Shown here in pieces: positions 1 to 5,311 of a stretch of DNA of 5,311 bases. Numbering within the stretch: the first letter of the stretch is position 1; each line of letters opens with the position of its first letter. The translations under genes were made by a program, and so were the position numbers. Source of the DNA: an uncultured beta proteobacterium (GTDB lineage Bacteria > Pseudomonadota > Gammaproteobacteria > Burkholderiales > Rhodocyclaceae). The DNA lies in assembly GCA_903916205.1 (NCBI GenBank), contig CAIWVX010000130.1, positions 1 to 5,311 on the forward strand, in the 5' to 3' direction. Below the pieces are notes generated by a model. It searched no databases. It had not been told where the DNA came from and saw nothing but the letters and a program-made list of their open reading frames with translations.

Positions 1-870
1 CTCAATCGTTTTTTCAGACGCCTTAAAATATTCTTGCTGCACATCTTCCGGCAAACCACATTCTTTAGCGACCGTAAAGCGCGTCGCCACCTGCACTGCC
101 GCTGCGCCATTTTGGAGGAAGCTTGCCGCATCGCTGCCGGTAAAAATACCGCCCGCCGGAATAATCGGAATATCGAGTTTCTCCGTATGTAACCAGGCCT
201 TGATCTCAGCCACAATGGTCGCCAGATCGTAATCTGCCCAATCCATACCGAAACCCAGATGTCCGCCGGCCAGCGGCCCTTCAACCACGACGTAATCAGG
301 GAGTCGATTGCTGCGTGCCGTCTTGCGCATAAAAAGCTGCAAAGCCCGCAGCGATGAAACGATGATGCCAAGATAGGCATCACGAAAACGGGGATGATCC
401 TCAATCAGCGCGAACGAACCGAGATGCAGACCCGCGGCCAAGGTAATACCGTCGACTCCCGCATCAAGCGCGGCCTTTAGCCTCACCGTCAGCGTTTCCC
501 TCGGCGCATTCATGGTCAGCTTTTCCATGCAATTGACGAAAATGAGTCCGGGGCCTTTTTTGGCCTCCATGGTCTTGCCGACATGCAGCATCGTCGCTTC
601 AGCCAGCTGCCCTAGGTCGAACTTGACAATCGACTTGTCTGCGTTGGTGACGTTGAATTTGTACTGCTTCAGCTTATCTTTGACGAACTTGGTGTTAAAA
701 CGCCGATCAGTCACCGTATTGACCATCGCATCAGAAATATGTCCGACGCCACCCAGACGAGCCGCTTCAAGCGCCAATCCAGAGGTTGAAATATCAACCC
801 CCATACCGCCAATCACAATGGGAACAAATTCCTTCTTGCCAAACATCAACCGAAAATCATCAACACGCAT
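1..870 (-). CDS. Nitronate monooxygenase / FabK-like FMN oxidoreductase, 3' end cut by window
   Basis: This frame is open for 290 codons from the ATG at 870 to the window edge, so the C-terminus is missing. The fold is a flavin TIM barrel of the 2-nitropropane dioxygenase (nitronate monooxygenase)/FabK family. Seen in the protein: an N-terminal PIVIGGMGVDIS stretch (residues 17-28), the family signature EGPLAGGH (197-204), and the phosphate-binding segment PIIPAGGIFTGSDAA (235-249) followed by GAAAVQVATRF (255-265). Family members bind FMN and oxidise alkyl nitronates or reduce enoyl thioesters; the substrate here cannot be told from sequence. A GGAAGGA ribosome-binding site lies 8 bases upstream of the ATG and supports this start. 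The gene lies in the same direction as dmpP but 382 bases beyond it, so it may have its own promoter. Family assignment is strong; the specific reaction is uncertain. Confidence 0.85.
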   Translation of the reverse strand, partial: MRVDDFRLMFGKKEFVPIVIGGMGVDISTSGLALEAARLGGVGHISDAMVNTVTDRRFNTKFVKDKLKQYKFNVTNADKSIVKFDLGQLAEATMLHVGKTMEAKKGPGLIFVNCMEKLTMNAPRETLTVRLKAALDAGVDGITLAAGLHLGSFALIEDHPRFRDAYLGIIVSSLRALQLFMRKTARSNRLPDYVVVEGPLAGGHLGFGMDWADYDLATIVAEIKAWLHTEKLDIPIIPAGGIFTGSDAASFLQNGAAAVQVATRFTVAKECGLPEDVQQEYFKASEKTIE

Positions 871-878
871 ATTCAATG

Positions 879-885
879 TCCTTCC
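879..885 (-). promoter_or_regulatory. Ribosome-binding site of the nitronate monooxygenase-like gene
   Basis: GGAAGGA reads on the minus strand and ends 8 bases before the ATG at 870. It fixes the start of the truncated gene at the left edge. Confidence 0.7.
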
Positions 886-1086
886 GAAAACGAAGCAAAA
901 GCTTGGCAACAACTACACAGGTTCGGCATTATCGCTCATACACGGGTTCTCGTGGCATCTGAGTAGCGGGGAGTAGAAATTGAGTGATTCAGTGGGTGTT
1001 TATCCCGCTTTGACGTGGGTTAATTCGCTTATTTAGTCGCTACGCTCTCGACGAATCGACAACCCGCTCGTCACCGATAGCTGTCG

Positions 1087-1120
1087 CTTGGTAAATCAGC
1101 GACCTCTGCGCAATACCAAG
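1087..1120. repeat. 7-bp inverted repeat with a 20-base loop
   Basis: CTTGGTA (1087-1093) is complementary to TACCAAG (1114-1120). The loop is long and no T-run follows. The function is unknown, and it may be coincidental. Confidence 0.25.
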
Positions 1121-1181
1121 GCGGCACTCAAGGTCAACGGGCGCGAACGCGCTAGCACGGCTCAAGATTACGGATTATCGC

Positions 1182-1207
1182 TGAACAGTTTTTGGCAACC
1201 CTGTTCA
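1182..1207. repeat. Perfect 7-bp inverted repeat downstream of dmpP
   Basis: TGAACAG (1182-1188) and CTGTTCA (1201-1207) are perfect complements around a 12-base loop. In the dmpP direction the dyad begins about 46 bases after the stop codon. No T-run follows on either strand, so it is not a standard rho-independent terminator. It could be a 3' stabilising hairpin or chance. Confidence 0.35.
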
Positions 1208-1252
1208 CGACAATGATCTTGGCTTTCTTACGCTTGAGAGAGTCGTCGTTGC

Positions 1253-2314
1253 TCAGACACGTTTGAACAGCGGGCTGCGTACCTGTTGTGCATCGGCCGC
1301 CGAGAAGAACTTCTCGGTGTAGATGTCGCGCTCGAACAAGCGTCCCTGCATCAACGTGCTGATGCACGATTCGATCATGATCGGAGGGCCGCACAGGTAA
1401 GCTTTGTGTCCACGAAAATCATTATTGAATTTTTCCTTGGCCGCTTCATGGACAAAACCACGGAAGCCTTGCCAGTCGCTATCCTCCGGTTCGTTAGAGA
1501 GGGCGGGGACGTAACTAAACTGCGGGTATTTCGCGGCGAGATCAAGAAATTCCTGGTGGTAATAGAGTTCCTGCTGATTACGTGCGCCATAAACCAGAGT
1601 AATCGGCAGCGGCGAGCCTTCCTCCAGAAGGTCGAGCAGCATCGAGCGGGGGCTCGACAGCCCTGAACCACCGGCCATGAACAGCGAAGCCACGGCGGCT
1701 GATTTATGCACAAAAAAGCGACCATACGGGCCGGTAAGGCGGATGGCGTCACCGACTTTTAGTTCTTTGTGAATCCAAGTCGTCCCGGCACCACCCGGAA
1801 CGATGCGGATGTTGAGTTCAATCTCGTTGTTAGAACGGGGCGGATTGGCTAGGGAAAAAGCGCGGACGCCAATTTCCTTTGGTAATTGCAAGTTAACGTA
1901 CTGACCGGCCTGAAAATCGAGCACTTCGCCTTCTGCGAGCTTAATCCAGAGGCCCTTAATCGTCGGCGTCAGATTTTCAATACGGCTGACCACACCATGA
2001 AAATCGCGCACCGGCAGGTTACGTGAATCTTCGTCGATTTCAATTTCAATTTCGATCACGGTATCGGATTCAAGCAAGGCGCAACAGGCTAGGGCTTTGC
2101 CTTCTTCGCGCTCGTAATCCATCAGCGCGAAACTGGAAGCGTTGCCGTGATTGATTTCGCCGTCGACGATGTTGATTTTGCAAGTCGCGCAATAACCTTG
2201 GCCGCAAGCGTGCGGCAGAAAGATGCCAGCACGTAAGCTGGCGTCAAGAATGGTTTGCCCATCTTCAACTTCAATCGTCCGGCCGAGTGGCTCGATGGTC
2301 AGTTCGTAGCTCAT
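1253..2314 (-). CDS. dmpP: Phenol hydroxylase reductase component (P5), FAD and 2Fe-2S
   Basis: This is the 353-residue NADH-dependent reductase that feeds electrons to the phenol hydroxylase oxygenase; the length is as expected for DmpP. The domain order is plant-type ferredoxin, FAD domain, NAD domain. Cys37, Cys42, Cys45 and Cys77 form the CX4CX2C...C ligand set of the 2Fe-2S cluster. RAFS (151-154) is the flavin-binding motif, TGPYGRFFV (194-202) and AGGSGLSS (214-221) match the FAD/NAD region of this family, and CGPP (308-311) with EKFF (334-337) close the nicotinamide site. The protein is soluble, with no signal peptide. It follows dmpO by 62 bases and has its own ribosome-binding site. 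One small oddity is a run of alternating Ile and Glu at residues 87-93, just after the ferredoxin domain. The frame is intact. Confidence 0.96.
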   Translation of the reverse strand: MSYELTIEPLGRTIEVEDGQTILDASLRAGIFLPHACGQGYCATCKINIVDGEINHGNASSFALMDYEREEGKALACCALLESDTVIEIEIEIDEDSRNLPVRDFHGVVSRIENLTPTIKGLWIKLAEGEVLDFQAGQYVNLQLPKEIGVRAFSLANPPRSNNEIELNIRIVPGGAGTTWIHKELKVGDAIRLTGPYGRFFVHKSAAVASLFMAGGSGLSSPRSMLLDLLEEGSPLPITLVYGARNQQELYYHQEFLDLAAKYPQFSYVPALSNEPEDSDWQGFRGFVHEAAKEKFNNDFRGHKAYLCGPPIMIESCISTLMQGRLFERDIYTEKFFSAADAQQVRSPLFKRV

Positions 2315-2319
2315 GTTGA

Positions 2320-2326
2320 TTCCCTT
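2320..2326 (-). promoter_or_regulatory. Ribosome-binding site of dmpP
   Basis: AAGGGAA reads on the minus strand just upstream of the dmpP ATG at 2314 and supports that start. It lies in the 62-base dmpO-dmpP spacer. Confidence 0.65.
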
Positions 2327-2376
2327 GGAGCGTTGTCCGCCGCAGCGAAATAAACGATTTGCAGCGGGCCAACTTT

Positions 2377-2736
2377 TTAGTAGCCGGTGTCGGCGATGCC
2401 GTTTAAGCCCGGTGTGGTGAAGCGAATGAGATCCTTGTGCCCAATTTTGTTTTCAGCCAGGCTCTTGTTCCGATCCGGCGTGAATGGCGTGGTCGAGTTC
2501 TGCCAGATCACGGTCTTCCAATCGATTTTGGCAAAGTCGGGATGGTAGCTGAAGCAATCGGTGATGTACTTGTCGATAATCACCGAGAACGGCGTTTCTG
2601 GCGGCAGTGCCAGCACGAAGGGGCGGGAAAACAGGCGGTGCTTTTCCCAATTGATGTAAAGCAATTGCTTGCCGTGGTAATTCTCCAGCGCATCGCTGGA
2701 CTTAAAGGCATAGGTGTCCAAAGCTTTGACGGTCAT
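2377..2736 (-). CDS. dmpO: Phenol hydroxylase oxygenase gamma subunit (P4)
   Basis: This 119-residue protein matches DmpO in length and character. It is the small gamma subunit of the (alpha-beta-gamma)2 hydroxylase and packs against DmpN without carrying a cofactor. Recognisable parts are the start MTVKALDTYAFKS, the central stretch FSYHPDFAKIDW (62-73), and the C-terminal segment KSLAENKIGHKDLIRFTTPG (91-110), all typical of the phenol hydroxylase P4 family. The ATG at 2736 is chosen because an AAGGAG site precedes it. A longer in-frame extension to 3084 exists but only reads through dmpN out of frame. The gene starts 10 bases after the dmpN stop, which indicates tight coupling. The frame is intact. 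Confidence 0.95.
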   Translation of the reverse strand: MTVKALDTYAFKSSDALENYHGKQLLYINWEKHRLFSRPFVLALPPETPFSVIIDKYITDCFSYHPDFAKIDWKTVIWQNSTTPFTPDRNKSLAENKIGHKDLIRFTTPGLNGIADTGY

Positions 2737-2742
2737 TTTGTT

Positions 2743-2748
2743 CTCCTT
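2743..2748 (-). promoter_or_regulatory. Ribosome-binding site of dmpO, overlapping the dmpN stop
   Basis: AAGGAG reads on the minus strand 6 bases before the dmpO ATG at 2736. Its first two bases belong to the TAA stop of dmpN (2749-2747), so ribosomes finishing dmpN end on the dmpO initiation site. This fixes the dmpO start and suggests translational coupling of the alpha and gamma subunits. Confidence 0.75.
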
Positions 2749-4291
2749 AATTCTTGGTCGCTTGGTCACGCCAGGCGGCAAAATTCTTCTGATCTTCCGA
2801 TCCGTTAAAATCGCCGGTGGCACGCTTGTCGAGACGCCAGAAGTCGGCAATATGTTGCCCCGGATTGAAGTCGGGAGCGCGGGTATCAACACCTTCCGGC
2901 GCACAGTTGCCTTGTAGCGCTTGATGCGAGGAAATGTAGGCCTGAATGTACTTCTCAGGTTCGGTTTCAAAGATTTCCTGACAGTGGTCGGAACAGAAGT
3001 GGAACTTCTCTTCTTTGTAGACTGTTTCGCGGAAACACGATTCCATCGGGTTGCCCGGTTCGTTATATTTGATGGTGTTGACACAGACTTGGCAGTTCAT
3101 TGGCTGAGTCTTATTGTTGAAACGGTTACCGGCTTTTTCCTGAGCGTCGAGAAATTCATACATCGGACGGTAATATTTGTCGAAGGTGTTGGGATACTTC
3201 TCGGACAGCCAGTCGAGTTCCTCCGGGCCGGGAATCCACGTGTGGAACGGCGTTGCTTCAGGCTTCATGTAGAAACCGAGCCACGACTGGTGCGTCACAT
3301 GCTCTTTTTCTTCGACGGTTTGCGTAAAACACTTAGGAATCGTGATGCCGTAACGCGCCAGATCGGTGAACAGCGCGGCACCGTTCTGCTCGAAGTAAAT
3401 TTCCCAGGCTTCCTTGAAGCTCATAATGCGCTTGGGTAGCATGTAGTCCATCATCATGCCGACGCTGGCTAGTTTGCGCGTGCCACGCCAAGTCCATTTA
3501 TCGATCCAGCGCTGAACGATTGGCCGATTGTCCGGGTCTTGTTCGAGCATGAACTTGATGCACTCAAGACCCAACGTCATGTGCCGCGCCTCGTCGGATT
3601 GCGCTGAGAAGCCGACGGTCATTGCCGCCATGTCGCCGTTATAGGCGGCACCGGAAATAAAGGGGACAAACAGGATATTGGTTAGCACGTATTCAAAGGC
3701 GAAACCGATGGCGACCATGAACTCGAAGGGGCCGGCGGTGATGGCATCGTCGAAGAATGATTTTCCGTCCGACAAGTACCACATGCGCGACTGCTGGTGC
3801 GCGAATTCATCCATCCCGTTGTAGAACTTGTTGTAGTTCGAAATCGAGTGGATCTGCGTCTGAAAGTGGCGGTACTCGTCGACCGCCTGCATCTGGCAAG
3901 CCACGCGTGGACCGGCACCAACCATCTGGCGGCCCATCATGCTAAAGCCACGCGCAGCCATCAGTTCAAGTGGTGGGGTGGAACCCAGAAAGAGCTTGAG
4001 CACATTGATGTAACGGGCGTCGGTCACTGACAGGTGGCCGTTGTTTTGATTGAAAGCATCGAGAATGGCGTACAGCTTGCGCTCCTTCTCGGCTTGATAC
4101 TTCCAGTAGGCGTCCATGGTCAAGCGGAAAGGGTCTTCCCACTTCTCCCAGTCATGAATCTTAATGCCCTCAAAACCGACTTGCGGAAACACCTCGTCCA
4201 TCGGCTGAAAGGTGGTGTCCCAAGCCAGATCGCGGGTCATCATCGTGTAACGCTCTTTGAGGCCAAGCTTCTTGCTTGCTTTTATATCCAT
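2747..4291 (-). CDS. dmpN: Phenol hydroxylase oxygenase alpha subunit (P3), di-iron
   Basis: This 514-residue protein is the catalytic subunit of a bacterial multicomponent phenol hydroxylase, which uses O2 and electrons from DmpP to turn phenol and methylphenols into catechols. The carboxylate-bridged di-iron ligands are visible: Glu109, then DEYRH with Glu139 and His142, Glu200 in FAFEYVLTN, and DEARH with Glu234 and His237. A C-terminal YHS-type metal-binding segment follows, with Cys400, Cys403, Cys433 and Cys437, as in the zinc site of phenol hydroxylases. The length is close to the family norm of just over 500 residues. The ATG at 4291 follows an AAGGAG site. Upstream, the spacer to dmpM is about 194 bases and is filled by a palindromic repeat; downstream, dmpO begins 10 bases after the stop. 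All ligands are present and the frame is intact, so it should be functional. The closest alternatives (toluene or methane monooxygenase alpha subunits) fit less well because of the dmpM/O/P neighbours. Confidence 0.97.
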   Translation of the reverse strand: MDIKASKKLGLKERYTMMTRDLAWDTTFQPMDEVFPQVGFEGIKIHDWEKWEDPFRLTMDAYWKYQAEKERKLYAILDAFNQNNGHLSVTDARYINVLKLFLGSTPPLELMAARGFSMMGRQMVGAGPRVACQMQAVDEYRHFQTQIHSISNYNKFYNGMDEFAHQQSRMWYLSDGKSFFDDAITAGPFEFMVAIGFAFEYVLTNILFVPFISGAAYNGDMAAMTVGFSAQSDEARHMTLGLECIKFMLEQDPDNRPIVQRWIDKWTWRGTRKLASVGMMMDYMLPKRIMSFKEAWEIYFEQNGAALFTDLARYGITIPKCFTQTVEEKEHVTHQSWLGFYMKPEATPFHTWIPGPEELDWLSEKYPNTFDKYYRPMYEFLDAQEKAGNRFNNKTQPMNCQVCVNTIKYNEPGNPMESCFRETVYKEEKFHFCSDHCQEIFETEPEKYIQAYISSHQALQGNCAPEGVDTRAPDFNPGQHIADFWRLDKRATGDFNGSEDQKNFAAWRDQATKN

Positions 4292-4300
4292 TTTTGTTCG

Positions 4301-4306
4301 CTCCTT
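4301..4306 (-). promoter_or_regulatory. Ribosome-binding site of dmpN
   Basis: AAGGAG reads on the minus strand 9 bases before the ATG at 4291. It gives dmpN independent translation initiation despite the long repeat-bearing spacer separating it from dmpM. Confidence 0.7.
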
Positions 4307-4360
4307 GGTGGCGGGAATTCAGGAAACAGGAATCAGTGATTGTGAAAAAATTCAAAAATC

Positions 4361-4458
4361 CACCGCAGAGGCACAGCGACGCAGAGAAAGCGCAGAGGCA
4401 ACCCTTGTTCTAAAGTGTTTGCTCTGTGAAACCTCTGTGCTTCTGTGTCTCTGTGGTG
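4361..4458. repeat. Palindromic GCAGAG/CTCTGTG intergenic repeat inside the operon
   Basis: A long imperfect inverted repeat fills the dmpM-dmpN spacer. The outer arms, 4361-4376 and 4443-4458, match at 14 of 16 positions, and both mismatches become G-T pairs on the plus strand. The inner arms, 4390-4398 and 4432-4440, match at 8 of 9. The left half carries GCAGAG at 4365, 4381 and 4392; the right half carries CTCTGTG at 4422, 4433 and 4449, plus TTCTGTG at 4441. It therefore looks both tandem and palindromic. From general knowledge, very similar CACCGCAGAG-type elements are scattered between genes in many bacterial genomes; I know of no established function. In the operon mRNA it would fold into a large hairpin, which could affect mRNA stability or dmpM/dmpN stoichiometry (inference). 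Confidence 0.75.
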
Positions 4459-4485
4459 AAGGGTTAGGCATTTATTCACTGCCCC

Positions 4486-4758
4486 TCAGGAATTCCAGCT
4501 CAGGGTGAATTCGTCATCGGTTTCGTCGAGATGGCCCGAAATTGTGATTAGGTGCAGTTGCAGTTCTTGCAGGTCGAAGTCGCGTCCGAGTTTTTCTTCG
4601 ACGCTCGTGCGCTTGATCACCAGTCGATCCGGTACGTCGATCTTAACCATCGCCGGTTGCTCGACGACCACGGCACCGGGGTTGTCTTCGACAATGGCTT
4701 CAACGATGCAGCGCGTCACATCGTTGGTTTGAAAAGCGATAAATGCGTTAGATGCCAT
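4486..4758 (-). CDS. dmpM: Phenol hydroxylase effector (regulatory) protein P2
   Basis: This 90-residue protein is the cofactor-free effector that binds the hydroxylase and tunes substrate access and electron transfer at the di-iron site (MmoB/DmpM family). The length equals that of DmpM. Characteristic stretches are FIAFQTNDVTRCIVEAIVED (6-25), the DNPGAVVVEQPAMVKID segment (25-41), the SVEEKLGRDFDLQEL region (52-66), and ITISGHLDETDDEFTLSW (71-88) near the C-terminus. The ATG at 4758 follows a GAGGAA site that overlaps the stop of the dmpL remnant, so M was coupled to L as in known dmp operons. The spacer to dmpN is unusually long. The frame is intact. Confidence 0.95.
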   Translation of the reverse strand: MASNAFIAFQTNDVTRCIVEAIVEDNPGAVVVEQPAMVKIDVPDRLVIKRTSVEEKLGRDFDLQELQLHLITISGHLDETDDEFTLSWNS

Positions 4759-4763
4759 GCTGA

Positions 4764-4769
4764 TTCCTC
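4764..4769 (-). promoter_or_regulatory. Ribosome-binding site of dmpM, touching the dmpL stop
   Basis: GAGGAA reads on the minus strand 5 bases before the dmpM ATG. Its first G is the last base of the upstream TAG stop (4771-4769). The arrangement is typical of coupled genes in a bacterial operon and is the main evidence that a dmpL gene once preceded dmpM. Confidence 0.7.
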
Positions 4770-4795
4770 TACAGGGGGATTCCGGCCTTGGCGGC
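4769..4795 (-). pseudogene. dmpL: Last codons of dmpL (oxygenase beta subunit P1), cut by the junction
   Basis: Upstream of dmpM the minus strand reads AAKAGIPL followed by TAG, 10 bases before the dmpM start. Phenol hydroxylase operons have dmpL in this place, and from memory DmpL proteins end in a helix with a short tail of this sort, so these eight codons are probably its C-terminus. Farther upstream the frame stays open to 5026 but becomes rich in Ser, Pro and Gln and does not resemble the folded beta subunit, which is roughly 330 residues long. The gene is therefore nearly all absent. Assignment rests mainly on position, as eight residues are too few to identify a protein alone. Confidence 0.5.
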
Positions 4796-4810
4796 AGGCG
4801 GCAGCGTCGA
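4796..4810. other. Probable junction between bacterial and eukaryotic-like DNA
   Basis: To the left lies a bacterial operon read leftward; to the right lies a leader and the first exon-like stretch of a eukaryotic helicase read rightward. The breakpoint is placed here because the minus-strand frame stops resembling a DmpL C-terminus just beyond 4795. A SalI-type hexamer GTCGAC sits at 4806-4811, but the same hexamer occurs elsewhere in the window. The exact base cannot be fixed without homologues of both sides; an error of a few tens of bases is possible. Confidence 0.5.
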
Positions 4811-5092
4811 CGACGAGGGCTTCGCAGCAGTCACGGGGTCGATTGAATTGGTGTGAGACGCTTTTAATTGTGAAAGGAGGTCCAAGGCGAACGTTGGTTG
4901 TCGTTCCGAGGACTCAGAGCGGGCTGTCTGTTCACTGCGCGAGCGCTGGGGGGGTGGTTCCTCCTTCTGAGGTGGTGCAGCCTGAGTGGGCTTTGAGACC
5001 CAGGCGGTGTGGCGCGTTTGCCGCTGCTATTTCTGCTTCACTCTACGCTCACAGTGGCCCACCCGGGCGGCGCACGTGGTGGTGGTGGGGCA
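4811..5092 (+). other. Leader region upstream of the CHL1-like helicase
   Basis: These roughly 280 bases contain no ATG on either strand, so the ATG at 5093 is the first that a scanning ribosome would meet on the plus strand. In the helicase frame there is a TGA at 4994-4996 and no start between it and 5093. The region has a run of seven G (4948-4954) and a GGT-rich stretch (5078-5090), and I see no TATA-like box. On the minus strand a frame lacking any ATG stays open from 5026 to the dmpL stop; it is Ser/Pro/Gln-rich and could be an exon of a divergent gene or chance. Most likely this is 5' untranslated and promoter DNA. Confidence 0.45.
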
Positions 5093-5311
5093 ATGGAGCC
5101 CGCCGTCTTGCAGCCGCGTCGGCCTTTTCCGTTCCCGCACGCGCCGTACGACATCCAGCGCGATCTCATGAGCGCGGTGTATACGGCAGTACGGCGGAAG
5201 CGGGTTGGCGTCTTCGAGAGCCCAACCGGCACGGGCAAGACGCTGAGCCTCCTCTGCAGCACGCTGACGTGGCTGCGCGAGTACCAAGAGTACGGCAGCG
5301 ACGACGACGAC
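5093..5311 (+). CDS. CHL1/DDX11-type ATP-dependent DNA helicase, N-terminal fragment
   Basis: The first 73 codons of a superfamily 2 XPD-like helicase run off the right edge. FPFPHAPYDIQRDLM (12-26) is the Q-motif region typical of DDX11/CHL1, and FESPTGTGKTLSLLC (41-55) carries the Walker A lysine (Lys49). TWLRE (59-63) follows, as in human DDX11, and then an Asp run begins. Bacterial DinG proteins of the same superfamily normally have an AGTGTGKT-type Walker A and lack this Q motif, so a eukaryotic origin is much better supported. DDX11/CHL1 are nuclear iron-sulphur 5'-3' helicases acting in sister-chromatid cohesion; the cluster cysteines and later motifs lie outside the window. The ATG has G at -3 and +4 (good Kozak context), no Shine-Dalgarno site, and a stop codon upstream in frame. 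RTEL1 or FANCJ are less likely alternatives. Confidence 0.85.
   Translation, partial: MEPAVLQPRRPFPFPHAPYDIQRDLMSAVYTAVRRKRVGVFESPTGTGKTLSLLCSTLTWLREYQEYGSDDDD

Larger units (their letters stand above)
871..1252. other. Intergenic region between dmpP and the nitronate monooxygenase-like gene
   Basis: These 382 bases hold no reading frame that I can support as a gene. The frames crossing it are short, lack a ribosome-binding site and resemble nothing I know. It does contain several dyads (listed separately). On the minus strand TTGACC (1137-1132) and TATTGC (1115-1110) are 16 bases apart, but the -10 match is poor and this is only a weak promoter candidate. The length of the gap argues that the downstream flavoprotein gene is not tightly coupled to the phenol hydroxylase operon. 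Confidence 0.6.

Noticed and set aside
512..976. Plus-strand open frame of 154 codons
   Set aside because: It is antisense to the nitronate monooxygenase-like gene, whose protein motifs are unmistakable. The plus-strand frame has low-complexity Ser/Leu/Thr content and no recognisable domain.
1110..1137. Possible sigma-70 promoter TTGACC-16-TATTGC on the minus strand
   Set aside because: The -35 is good but the -10 matches the consensus at only three of six positions, and the site lies about 240 bases from the next start codon. It is not strong enough to annotate.
2737..3084. In-frame 5' extension of dmpO into dmpN
   Set aside because: The extension only reads dmpN in another frame. The ATG at 2736 has a proper ribosome-binding site and gives the exact family length.
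2921..3439. Plus-strand open frame of 172 codons within dmpN
   Set aside because: It lies fully antisense to the conserved dmpN coding sequence and resembles no known family.
4361..4458. CRISPR array
   Set aside because: The GCAGAG/CTCTGTG units are only 6-7 bases, unevenly spaced and in inverted arms, with no 25-40-base direct repeats or unique spacers.
4806..4811. SalI hexamer GTCGAC at the junction as evidence of a cloning ligation
   Set aside because: The same hexamer occurs elsewhere in the window (for example near 452 and 2162), so its presence here is not informative.
5027..5287. Minus-strand open frames of 74-86 codons opposite the helicase
   Set aside because: They are antisense to the CHL1-like sequence, lack any known domain, and arise from GC-rich codon structure.

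Overview
The window joins two pieces of DNA that do not look as if they come from the same kind of organism. Positions 1 to about 4795 are ordinary bacterial DNA: intronless genes, all on the minus strand, closely spaced and each preceded by a purine-rich Shine-Dalgarno sequence. Their products resemble those of proteobacteria, probably a betaproteobacterium (inference from protein resemblance only). From about 4800 to 5311 the sequence looks eukaryotic. It ends with the first 73 codons, on the plus strand, of a CHL1/DDX11-type DNA helicase in a good Kozak context.

The bacterial part is most of a multicomponent phenol hydroxylase operon, read right to left. It holds the last few codons of dmpL (oxygenase beta subunit), then dmpM (effector protein), dmpN (di-iron oxygenase alpha subunit), dmpO (gamma subunit) and dmpP (FAD/2Fe-2S reductase). 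Electrons from NADH would pass through DmpP to the di-iron site in DmpN, within a DmpL-N-O hydroxylase tuned by DmpM, converting phenol to catechol. dmpK and nearly all of dmpL are missing because the sequence changes character inside dmpL. Downstream of dmpP, after a 382-base gap with no convincing gene, comes the 5' 290 codons of a nitronate monooxygenase/FabK-like FMN protein, cut by the left window edge.

Two features stand out. The first is the bacterial-eukaryotic junction near 4796-4810, most simply a chimeric assembly (symbiont, food bacterium or contaminant joined to host sequence), although a real integration cannot be excluded from sequence alone. The second is a roughly 100-base palindromic repeat built from GCAGAG/CTCTGTG units in the dmpM-dmpN spacer, inside an operon whose other spacers are short. 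I see no tRNA, rRNA, CRISPR array, transposase or convincing rho-independent terminator.
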